Assembly: GCF_016801865.2 (NCBI RefSeq) | Contig: NC_068937.1 | Span: 67,949,452 to 68,013,451, forward strand | DNA from: Culex pipiens pallens | Lineage: Eukaryota > Arthropoda > Insecta > Diptera > Culicidae | Reading direction: 5' to 3' | DNA: 64,000 nucleotides | Part shown: in pieces, positions 12,233 through 21,886 of the stretch | Layout: the number at the start of each line of letters is the position of its first letter | How positions within the stretch are numbered: the first letter of the stretch is position 1 | The notes under the pieces: generated by a model | The model's database searches: none | Told to the model about the DNA's origin: nothing | What the model saw: only the letters and a program-made list of their open reading frames with translations | Made by a program: the position numbers and the translations under genes

Positions 12233-12480
12233 ATAACCTAAAAATTAGAATTGACAGCACACGACAATGGCACGACATCCTAAATAACAAAACCGTGCGA
12301 CGTCGGTCGAATGTCGTACGACAATGTCGTACAATTTCGATTATCGATCGCACGACAAATACGACATTTTGGTGCAAAAACGTATGACATTTGCGCGACA
12401 GTCGCACGACATTGTCGTGCGACATCGTACGAATGCACGGACGACAAACGACGGACGTCCGACGGACTTTTCAGTCAGGG
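12233..12480 (-). repeat. Right copy of the 250-bp inverted repeat
   Basis: Reverse-complement partner of 2962-3210, ending CTTTTCAGTCAGGG. It shares the GTGCGACGTCGGTCGAATGT and GGTGCAAAAACGTATGACAT blocks. With its partner it brackets 9.5 kb that includes three octamer arrays. Confidence 0.75.
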
Positions 12481-13291
12481 CTACCACATGCCGTCAACTC
12501 CGTCAAATTTCAGGCATCAAAACACTAGCGCCACTCCGATGCGAACGGGAAAATATTCAAACATTAAGCTTTAAAGCGATGGTGGGAGAGCGAGAGAAAA
12601 AAATAAAGTTTAAGCGCAGCGAAGAGAAGAAACACAAGAAACGAAAAAGCTTGTTGCTGCTGTCACTGTCACTGCTTTTCGCGCCACCGCACGAGATGGA
12701 TGTATTTTGCTGTGCGCAGCGCTTTTTGTTTTGAATTTTTATTTGAAGCAAATCAATCAGTTAGCGTACATTTTTGTTGTTTTTCGATTGTGTAGTGATA
12801 CGTATTGATCTGCACTGTTTTGACTGTAATAAATGAATCAATTTGTGACGTGAGAATATAATTTTAAGTGATAACTTATTTTGTAAGAAAACCCTCGTGA
12901 TTATATTTGCTTTGACGCTTTGAGACAGTCCAAAATATTGATTTAAATATCGTTAAAAATACAAATATTGCCGTAACACCCGTCTGACCTATGTCCGATT
13001 GTTGGCCAATCCGGTCTTACCGGATCACCTGAAAATAGTTTTGCTTGTAAACCTATCAATTAACTCGTCTTGAGGACCCCTTTGTTCTCTTACTCTACCA
13101 CGTCCTCGTGTAGCGTTTCCTTCGAAGACCGGAAAAAAGGCACTAACCAGGCACTAACTGTTTGCTGCTTTTGTCCCTGGGAGCCTGTGACAGTTCTCTA
13201 TCTGGAAGAATTTACCAGCAGAGCATTTTCCTTAGTCTTTGGCTGGATCCGGGTTTGTTATGAATTGGTTTGCCATGAAAACTGCTTTGCA
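12481..13291. other. No supported gene
   Basis: Mixed composition. GGCCAATCCGGTCTTACCGG near 13000 is related to the GGCCAATCCG / CCGGTGGCC family at 18.3 and 19.7 kb. Several open frames of 60-136 codons overlap in different frames and none shows a recognisable domain. Confidence 0.4.
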
Positions 13292-13295
13292 TTAA

Positions 13296-13885
13296 CCCTC
13301 TACAACCTAACCCCGCCTTTAGACGGGCTTCGATCTAAAAAATCGCCAAAAATCAATTTTCTAACCGATTTTTGATATTTAAAAAGCATTGGAAAGTAGA
13401 ACTCTTAAAATTTTAGAAAATTTCAGGGTTGGAAGTTTAACTTGTTTTATGTGACTTTGCCAATGTTTTTTGAAATGTCATTTTTTTAGGGGTCAACTTT
13501 GGCTGTGTTTTTTACTAACATTTCCTATATTTTCAGTAAAAAGAAGTATGCAGTAATTTTTGTAGTGTCCCAGACTATGCCTCTACGCATTTTTTTGCAA
13601 TTTAAATGATGATGGTGCGATTCTATGGCAGAAAATGTGAAAAACATGCAAAAAATTGAAAAAGTGACTGTAAAAACATGAAAAAATTAGATAGGCGAAA
13701 TGTAATTATATTAGATGGTAGAGTAGGCCAAATACTACCAAAAACAAACATAAACTAAACAAGATACAAGAAAAACATAAAACAAGAGAAGTAAAGTTTT
13801 TCGTAGAACAAAAGTTGCTCAAAATGACCTCCTGAACAGGGGAAAAATAAATATTTTCGAAAAAAAAAATTTGGGCAGTAGAGGG
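13296..13885. mobile_element. Non-autonomous piggyBac-like MITE (TTAA target)
   Basis: A 590-bp element bounded by TTAA at 13292-13295 and 13886-13889. The ends are CCCTCTAC and GTAGAGGG (in GGCAGTAGAGGG), a short terminal inverted repeat starting with CCC as in piggyBac elements. There is no transposase frame, so it must depend on an enzyme supplied from elsewhere. The TTAA duplication plus CCC-type end is the diagnostic combination. Confidence 0.75.
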
Positions 13886-14007
13886 TTAAGTAAACGTTGT
13901 TAGAACCGTTCAGGATGTTGTTAAACGGTCAGATTAAGAAGTGAGTTAGGCAAACGTTTTGAGAACCGTTTAAGAACATATCGTGGCAGGCAAGAATGTG
14001 CATTGTG

Positions 14008-14190
14008 CACGGAGAAAAAAGAGTTCCCTAAATCGTGAACAAGCGTTCATGAAAATGAGAACCACGAACAAAGTGTTCAAATTTCATGGTACGTTTTTCA
14101 AAATCGTACCATGGGATTTGAACACTTTGTTCGAGGTTCTCATTTTCATGAACGCTTGTTCACGATTTTGGGAACTCTTTTTTCTCCGTG
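14008..14190. mobile_element. 183-bp foldback MITE, ends CACGGAGAAAAAAG
   Basis: Nearly perfect palindrome. CACGGAGAAAAAAGAGTTCC at the left matches the reverse complement of the right end, GGAACTCTTTTTTCTCCGTG. The whole 90-bp arms pair through AACACTTTGTTCG-type sequence to a short central loop. The target duplication is unclear (possibly TG). Confidence 0.8.
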
Positions 14191-14668
14191 TGAAAGAGGT
14201 TTTTCATAAAAATACGTCCCAGGTGTTCGCTTAAGTGATTTGTTTCTTTATTTAGCACTTTATTTGTAAGTAAAATGTCACTTTCCGATACTTTAAATAG
14301 TAGCTGAATAATAAAAATATCAACCATTAAAAATCATTCAATGTCATTATTCTGGTTTTGAGATCATTTTTTTCATGTTTGAGTGCTAATCAATATCGCT
14401 TGCTAATACTCTGCTGCTGCTGCTGGTTCCCGTTGCTGCATTTTCAGTTTTCCTATTTGATGAAGAATCCTCAGGGCAAGTATCGAACCCAAGATCACTC
14501 CAAATGTCAAGTCCGGGCGCGCGTCTGCATCTTTCCACGAGGGGTTATGTTGGATGAGCAGGCTTAAACGTCAATAAGAAGTCTGCGGTCATCTAGGTTT
14601 TACCAAGTTCACTAACAGTTTGTCAAAACTTCCTTTGAACATTAGCTGTTTCTATTTTTAGAAATATA

Positions 14669-16161
14669 CAGTATGTAAAAAAAGTATTTACACCCCTTGG
14701 GCACTATGCACATTTTGTGATGAAACATGTAAAAAATTTAAAGTTTGACAGGAACCTAGTACTACGTTTTGTTCAGAAACTCATGCCAAACATTTTGCTA
14801 CAAAAAGCTCATGAAAAGATGATTTCTATAAAAAGTTATATAACAAATACTATTACGAAAATAAAAAAGGTGCAAAAAAAGTTTGTACACCTTTCGAAAA
14901 ATTAACATAAATAATGTTATTTGTTGACAAATCACCATAAATCCAGTCTCCCAACTCCAAATAGGCATCCTTGACTGATTAAAAAAAGAATTTGGATTGA
15001 ATATAAAGTTTACTAACCACTTAGTATAAAAGTTTATATAACTCTAGAAATTCTATATAAAACTTATCAAAACTTAATTTTGCAAACTTTTAATTCAACT
15101 AAATGTCAATATATTACCATATAATTGCTAAATAAACATTTTGGAGTGGGTACAACACCGTTTTGGGGGTATTTGTATCGATAGAATAGATTTTTCGTTG
15201 GAATTTCGTACCAACCCGGAATTACGTCGTAGGAAAATCCGCCGGCATCCGAACCGGTCCACGATTCACAAGTCAACCTATGTGGAATCGAAAAGGGCAT
15301 AAAATTTCCGATCTTTTGATACCCAAACATCTAGGTTTTCTTCAAAACCTATGTTTTTAAATACCTAAGCAAAAACGTTGTTATGGTTTCGTTTGAGCAA
15401 CCTGCCAAAAATGTATGGAATTTCGTAATTTTTGTTCTCGTGGATCAAACTTACTTTTTGCCCAGGTATTTAAAAACGTAGGTTTTAAAGAAAACCTAGA
15501 TGTTTGGGTATCAAAAGATCGGAAATTTTATGCCCTTTCCGATTCCACATAGGTTGACTTGTGAATCGTGGACCGGTTCGGATGCCGGCGGATTTTCCTA
15601 CGACGTAATTCCGGGTTGGTACGAAATTCCAACAAAAAATCTATTCTATCGATACAAATACCCCCAAAACGGTGTTATACCCACTCCAAAATGTTTATTT
15701 AGCAATTATATGGTAATATATTTACATTTAGTTGAATTAAAAGTTTGCAAAATTAAGTTTAGATAAGTTTTATATAGAATTTCCAGAGTTATATAAACTT
15801 TTATACTAAGTAGTTAGTAAACTTTATATTCAATCCAAATTCTTTTTTTAATCAGTCAAGGATGCCTATTTGGAGTTAGGAGACTGGATTTATGGTGATT
15901 TGTCAACAAATAACATTATTTATGTTAATTTTTCGAAAGGTGTACATACTTTTTTTGCACCTTTTTTATTTTTGTAATAGTATTTGTTATATAACTTTTT
16001 ATAGAAATCATCTTTTCATGAGATTTTTGTAGCAAAATGTTTGGCATGAGTTTCTGAACAAAACGTAGTACTAGGTTCCTGTCAAACTTTAAATTTTTTA
16101 CATGTTTCATCACAAAATGTGCATAGTGCCCAAGGGGTGTAAATACTTTTTTTACATACTG
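14669..16161. mobile_element. 1493-bp Tc1-like foldback element, 698-bp arms
   Basis: The left arm 14669-15366 is a near-perfect inverted copy of the right arm 15464-16161, with a 97-bp spacer. The ends are CAGTATGTAAAAAAAGTATT and its complement, each flanked by TA (14667-14668 and 16162-16163). That fits Tc1/mariner-type insertion at TA. Each arm carries the same 74-residue open frame (15106-15330 minus, 15500-15721 plus), including CESWTGSDAGGFSYDVIPGW, with only a few residue differences. No DDE transposase is present, so it is non-autonomous. Confidence 0.85.
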
Positions 16162-16269
16162 TATGTGCTTGTTTCGGCAACATGTTCTTGCTCGGTTTTT
16201 TAAACACGAACGCGAGCTACACATAAACAACTTGCTTACGAGAAATCCTAGCTGAAACCAAAGGAGCAA

Positions 16270-17887
16270 TTCTCTACGAAATCGGTCTTTTTTCTTCAAT
16301 TTTAATTTTTGTATTTTTTTAATCCGACAGAAACTTTTTTGGTGGCGTCTGTATGCCCAAAGAAGCCATTTTGCATCATTAGTTTGTCCATATAATTTTT
16401 CATACAAATTTGGCAGCTGTCCATACAAAAATGATGTTTGAAATTAAAAAAATCTGTATCTTTTGAAGGAATTTTTTGATCGATTTGGTGTCTTCGGCAA
16501 AGTTGTAGGTATGGATATGGACTACACTGGAAAAAAATTATACACGGTAAAACAAATTTGGTGATTTTTTATTTAACTTTTTATCACTGAAACTTGATTT
16601 GCAAAAAAACACTATTTTTATTTTTTTTCATTTTTTGATATGTTTTAAAGGACATAAAATTCCAACTTTTCAGAAATTTCCAGGTTGTGCAAAAAATCTT
16701 TGAGCGAGTTATGAATTTTTTAATCAATACTGATTTTTTCAAAAAATTGAAATATTGGTCGCAAAAATTTTTCAACTTCATTTTTGGAAGTAAAATAAAA
16801 TTTGCAATCGAAAAGTATTTTTGTAAAATTTTGATAAAGTGCACCGTTTTCAAGTTAAATCCATATTTAGGTGACTTTTTGAAAATAGTCGCAGCTTTTC
16901 GTTTTTTTAAATTAGTGCACATGTTTGCACACTTTTGGAAAAAATATTTTTGAAAAGCTGAGAAAATTCTCTATATTTTGCTTCTTCGGACTTTGTTGAT
17001 ACGATCTTTAGTTGCTGAGATATTGCAATGCAAAGGTTTAAAAACAGGAAAATTGATGTTTTCTAAGTCTCACCCAAACAACCCACCATTTTCTAATGTC
17101 GATATCTCAGCAACTAATGGTCCGATTTTCAATGTTAATATATGAAACATTCGTGAAATTTTCCGATATTTTCGAAAACAATATTTTCAAAAATGTTAAA
17201 CCAAGACTAACATTTCATATGGATTTATCTTGAAAACGGTGCACTTTATCAAAATTTTTTCTAAAGTACTTTTCGATTGCAAATTTATATTTACATCGAA
17301 AAATGAAGTTGAAAAATTTTTGCGACCAATATTTCGATTTTTTGAAAAAAATAGTATTGATTAAAAAATTCATAACTTGCTCAAAGATTTTTTGCACAAC
17401 CTGGAAATTTCTGAAAAGTTGGCATTTTATGTTCTCTAAAACATATCAAAAATTAAATTCAATTCAATTCGGTTTTATTGGTGAATAATCAAGATACAAT
17501 CAGTTCTTTTGCAATTCATAACAGAGTTTTGGAGTTCCTTTCAGCTGTGTGTTGCATCATAATCCATTTTGGAACAATTATTTCTATAACTAAGGAACTA
17601 ACAAGAGCAAGAAAAATTAAAAAAAAAACTTGCTAAAATTATCAAAAAATAAAAATAATAAAAATAGTGTTTTTTTGCAAATCAAGTTTTAGTGATAAAA
17701 AGTTAAATAAAAAAATCAAAATTTTTTTTTTCCGTGCATCATTTTTTTCCAGTGTAGTCCGTATCCATACCTACAACTTTGCCGAAGACACTAAATCGAT
17801 CAAAAAATTCCTTCAAAAGATACAGATTTTTTAATTTTCAAACATCATTTTTGTATGGACAGCTGCCAAATTTGTATGGAAAATTAT
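16270..17887. mobile_element. Second long foldback element with an insertion in the right arm
   Basis: Left arm about 16393-16869 pairs with 17213-17887. Shared blocks include CATACAAATTTGGCAGCTGT, GTCTTCGGCAAAGTTGTAGG and TTTGCACAACCTGG. The right arm is about 195 bp longer because of an insert at 17450-17645 (starting near CAATTCGGTTTTATTGG). The outer left flank (16290-16400, with GCCATTTTGCATCATTAG) recurs in opposite orientation at 27662-27775, so this family is dispersed. The target duplication was not resolved. Confidence 0.7.
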
Positions 17888-17889
17888 AA

Positions 17890-18070
17890 GCATAAGAGCA
17901 TCATTACCGGTGCGTTGCGGAAATTGTTGCTATTTTAATAACCCGTAACGCTACTATTTTAGTTTAGTCACCCGGTCGCACACCGGTCGTTGCCAAATTG
18001 GGTTAGCAATTTACTACCCGGCAACCTTACCGGTGGTTGCTAAACTATTTTGTTCGGCAGTTTGATGAAA
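17890..18070 (+). repeat. Possible left terminal region of a large element (AGAGCA...TTACCGG)
   Basis: Starts AGAGCATCATTACCGG and contains CACACCGGTCGTTGCCAAAT. The reverse complement of 25068-25250 starts AGAGCAACCTTACCAG and contains the same 20-base block. The two could be the ends of a 7.3-kb element, or two members of one family. Confidence 0.45.
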
Positions 18071-18118
18071 ATGTTTCGAAAACATTTTTTGAATAAAATA
18101 TAATAACTTTACCCATAT

Positions 18119-18307
18119 TTGTTTTATAGATTCATAAAACAAAAACAAAAGTACGTTCCTGGAACCACTTTGGATGCATATGGGCCAGTTCCGGTTAACT
18201 TAAAACCGGATACCAGAAGAACAGCCAACTTAATTGATTTGATGGAACCTTTTTATATTGTATATTATAACGAAATGGCAATCTATGACAATGCCGTTGA
18301 CCTTTGA
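18119..18307 (+). pseudogene. Exon-like open frame after a good splice acceptor, unknown product
   Basis: TTTGTTTTATAG at 18119-18130 resembles a splice acceptor. It is followed by an open frame of about 58 codons that includes YVPGTTLDAYGPVPVNLKPD and then NLIDLMEPFYIVYYNEMAIY. Codon use is more balanced than in the AT-rich neighbourhood, and the product has no recognised motif. It lies 50 bp inside the AGAGCA terminal region, so it may be an exon of the enclosing element. The frame runs into the GGCCAATCCG repeat, where it stops. Confidence 0.3.
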
Positions 18308-18380
18308 CCGATCCTGGCCAATCCGTAACGTGTTTCCGGTGGCCGAAAATGCACACTTCCGGAATATGGAAGAAAACCTA

Positions 18381-18439
18381 GGGACCATCCCCTAGGTAAG
18401 ATTCCCAAAAAAGTGTCCACGTGGTTTATGGATGGTCCC
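18381..18439. mobile_element. 59-bp mini TIR element, TSD CTA
   Basis: Ends GGGACCATCC and GGATGGTCCC, flanked by CTA at 18378-18380 and 18440-18442. It contains GTGTCCACGTGGTTTATG and so belongs to the same family as 18785-18963. One of the smallest complete-looking elements here. Confidence 0.65.
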
Positions 18440-18784
18440 CTATCATCCGATGTCGTTATTCTCTGACCCATCCTGGCCACTCTGGAACCAGTTACAGGTG
18501 GCCCCCTGAGGACACTTCCGGAATATGAGAGAAACCCTATCATCCGACGTATCAAACTTTATGAAATTGAAAGATATGACATTCTACGTTCATAAAGTTT
18601 GATATGTAGCATAATATGGTTTGTATTCCGGAAATGTCCCCAAGTGGCCTCCGATAAACAGTTGCAAATTGGCCAGGATGGCTCAGCGAAGATTTACATA
18701 TCTTTCAAATAAATGAAAAGTCAAGTTGCTTGTTCACCAGGTATCCGAAATTCGGTTCCAGGTAACTCGGAACCAGTTACTGTA

Positions 18785-18963
18785 GGGGCCTTAAACCACA
18801 TGGACACTTTTTTTTATCTCAGACCCCCCTCGTCCCTTGTGGACAATTTCCGTACAAAAAATCTTTTTGTATGGAGCGTTGACAATCGCTGAACATTCCC
18901 GATCCCGCCCCCCCCCCCCTCCCCTCCAAGCCTAAGGTGCCCACGTGGTTTATGCATGGTCCC
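18785..18963. mobile_element. 179-bp TIR element, TSD GTA
   Basis: Left end GGGGCCTTAAACCACATGGA and right end CCACGTGGTTTATGCATGG then TCCC. It is flanked by GTA at 18782-18784 and 18964-18966. The interior has a run of C and no open frame. The 3-bp duplication matches the style of 18381-18439 and 27965-29169. Confidence 0.65.
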
Positions 18964-19314
18964 GTACATGTTCTGGCAATCGATTTTTGTATTTTCAGTA
19001 ATTTTTATGGGTCAGTTCAACTATGCGCAACGGTATCGGATATACGTGAAAAACATTAAAGGATAAACTTGTCGGATGTTCCGAAACCTGCAAAATACGT
19101 ATTTTTAATTTTCTAATTTTTAAAAATATGATGTAGGGAAATAAAAAAGAAATCTTCTTAGCAATAGTGCGTGATGGTGCAAAATCAGGTTTAGAAGATC
19201 AATAGAAGATATAATTTTTGCTAAAATATCAAAAAATGGAAAAAAAATTAAAAATATTTTTTTAAATCAGAGTCAAGTCTGCAATCGAAAACTACTCAAT
19301 TTTGACAAAGAACT

Positions 19315-19720
19315 TTGTCCTATGGTTTCTATACGTGGTGTCAATCCAAAATTGTCGCGAAGCGAAAACGTTACGTGACGAATTCCCCTCTCGGCAAATT
19401 TCCCCTCTTTTTGGTGCACGCTGGTTGGATGAACGAACGTTTCCCAATCAGTCGATCGAGAGACGTGAGATTGATGTACCTAAAATCTCCCCCACTCCAC
19501 CTCATAATTTTCGGATCGTCGACGAGCCAACAAAACTCGGCTCGGTCGGTCCCGAAAATTCATTCTATTGCTGGACGACGACGAGGACACATCAGAAGCA
19601 GATGGCCTGGTGGCCCGGTAGCAGACGGCCTGGAGGTCCGGGAGCAGATGGCTTGGAGGCAAGGACCAGCTAAGACATGCCGGTCGCGTGAGTCGATCTT
19701 TGGAACTGGCCACCACCTGG
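19315..19720. other. GC-richer stretch with short tandem blocks, no recognised gene
   Basis: Open frames of up to 172 codons overlap on both strands. At 19597-19672 three degenerate copies of a 24-base block (GCAGATGGCCTGGTGGCCCG-like) occur. No domain was recognised, and the frames are probably incidental to the repeat composition. Confidence 0.35.
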
Positions 19721-19721
19721 A

Positions 19722-20545
19722 GTGGCCGGAGGCCCTGCGGATGTTCCGATGGGGGGACATTTTCCGGACCGTAAGAGTTGTGGCAATATGGGTATCAAAC
19801 TTTAGGGATTTTGATACTGGACATGAAATTTGATGTTCGGCAGTAGTGACCACAATCCGGAGTGGCCGGAGGCCCCGGGGATGTTCCGATGGGGGGACAT
19901 TTGCCGAACCGTAAGAGTTGGGGCAATATGGGTATCACACTTTATGGTTTTTGATATCGGACATGAAATTTGACATTTCGGCAGTAGTGACCACAATCCG
20001 GAGTGGCCGGAGGCCCCGGGGATGTTCCGATGGGGGGACATTTTCCGGACCGTAAGAGTTGTGGCAATATGGGTATCAAACTTTATGGTTTTTGATACTG
20101 GACATGAAATTTGACATTTTTGCAGTAGTGGCCACCACCTGGAGTGGCCGGAGGCCCCGCGGATGTTCCGATGGGGGGACATTTTCCGGACCGTAAGAGT
20201 TGTGGCAATATGGGTATCAAACTTTATGGTTTTTGATACTGGACATGAAATTTGACATTTTTGCAGTAGTGGCCACCACCTGGAGTGGCCGGAGGCCCCG
20301 GGGATGTTCCGATAAGGGGACATTTGCGGAACCATAAGAGTTGAGGCAATATGGGTATCAAACTTTATGGTTTTTGATACTGGACATGAAATTTGACATT
20401 TTGGCAGTAGTGGCCACCACCTGGAGTGGCCGGAGGCCCCGGGGATGTTCCGATGGGGGGACATTTGCCGGACCGTAAGAGTTGGGGCAATATGGGTATC
20501 AAACTTAATGATTTTTGATACTGGACATAAAAAGTTGCATTTGGC
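19722..20545 (-). repeat. 141-bp tandem repeat, six copies, open as a 47-residue repeat
   Basis: GTGGCCGGAGGCCC recurs at 19722, 19862, 20003, 20144, 20285 and 20426, spaced 140-141 bp. Each unit carries GATGTTCCGATGGGGGGACA and ATCAAACTTTATGGTTTTTG. The unit is a multiple of three, and a minus-strand frame (19802-20548) passes through five copies without a stop. It repeats blocks such as CQISCPVSKTIKFDTHIA and MSPHRNIPGASGHS. Related single blocks lie at 13.0 and 18.3-18.7 kb. I treat it as a minisatellite, not a proven gene. Confidence 0.85.
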
Positions 20546-21561
20546 CATTATCTGAAATTAAGCAGTTAAAATATGCTAATGCTAAGCAGTTAAAATATAT
20601 TGCTTATTAGGCAGGAAGTAATAAATAGACTACTTCAATGCACATTTTTTTTGTGCCACTGTGAAAATCTGTTTCTGGAAATTTAGAATAACTATCTCGT
20701 AATCATTAAGAGCCCTGTAAAGGGTAGTTTTTAATGTCTGCTGTTCAAATTTCCTTTACTGCCGCCGATTGCTTGCAACAGCCTTGCAAAACATTCCCGC
20801 ATCTTGGTAACTTTCGAGTGGTGAAGGAAAGTAAATTGATTTCACTTCGATTTCTATTTCAGCTCCACTTGCAATTTCCGTCTCCTTAGTTCGATAGGAC
20901 GGTTATTATAAGGGGGGAATTTGGACCGGACATTCTAATCGAAAATTTCAACTATCATCTTGCAAAGTTCTTTGTCATACTGGTCATGTGTAACATAACC
21001 ACCTGCATCTTTTTTTTAAATAAAATGTACCGTTTTAAGTTATACCTACTTTTTGGTATAAATTTTCCGAGGTATCGTCAGTTGAAAATTACATACTAAT
21101 TACTTGACACTTCACAAAAATCATGTTCATCGATTCGAATTCTTTATGCAGCTGTCATATTTTCAAAGTCTCAGAAAGAAAATTGTAGGAAACCGTTTAA
21201 AAAAATTAGAACCTTCATTTTTAATTTTTTGGGCTTAAATCTTGGAAACGGAACAAGATGATCGAGTGTGTCTTCTGCAATGTTGTAGTTGTAGGTAGTA
21301 ATTAAAATAATTCAGGAAAAATAGTGCAAAAAGCCTTGCAAATATTTAAAATGCACTTAAAAAATTCTTTCAACTATCCGGTAATGCAGATGACTCGGGC
21401 CAGGCAATCCACGACTCCCTCGTCCAGTTCATAAGTATATGAGATGGCCCTGGACTGTTTTGAGACGGTGTTAGTAGTTATATAATCGTTTGATATGTTA
21501 TACCTTATGACATTATTTCACCACTACGGATCAATTCAGTTCTAGAGCACTAAATCCATGA
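20546..21561. other. No gene recognised
   Basis: About 1 kb of mixed AT-rich sequence with a tandemly echoed AAGCAGTTAAAATAT near 20560. No coding or RNA signal was seen. Confidence 0.4.
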
Positions 21562-21749
21562 TGGCCGACAAGTTAGCGTCCCAGACCATCAATCTAAAGG
21601 TGTAAGTGTGAATCCCACCTGATGCTTAAAGGTTTTTTGTAATCAAAGTTCAATTTCTGATTCCAAATTTCAAGGGTACCTACCGGGATTTGATCCCTGA
21701 ACCTTCTGCGTTCGAGGCAGAAGCCGCAACCATTAAGCCACGGAGCCGA
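21562..21749. repeat. Two divergent tRNA-like (SINE-type) sequences
   Basis: On the minus strand (21676-21749) there is a tRNA-like fold: A-box-like TGGCTTAATGG, anticodon arm TTCTGC-CTCGAAC-GCAGAA, and B-box-like GGATCAAATCC. The acceptor ends do not pair well, which argues against a working tRNA gene. On the plus strand (21562-21630), AAGTTAGCG and GTGTGAATCCCA look like a second A/B box pair. Both look like tRNA-derived SINE heads. Confidence 0.5.
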
Positions 21750-21886
21750 GTCACTTTATTATTTTCAAAACAATTTGTGTATTCAAACTTATTATGATGT
21801 AATAATAACCCAAATATTGCCTATCGATAGTTATGAGTATATGTAGTAGCCCGTGTCAAAATATTAAATAAAGTTGCTCAGATCCA

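Noticed and set aside
19302..19833. 123- and 172-codon overlapping plus-strand frames as a gene
   Set aside because: They overlap in different frames, run into the 141-bp tandem repeat and show no domain.
21676..21749. Functional tRNA gene
   Set aside because: A and B boxes and an anticodon arm are present, but the acceptor stem does not pair. SINE head is more likely. The same reasoning applies to 31921-31988 and 41735-41792.
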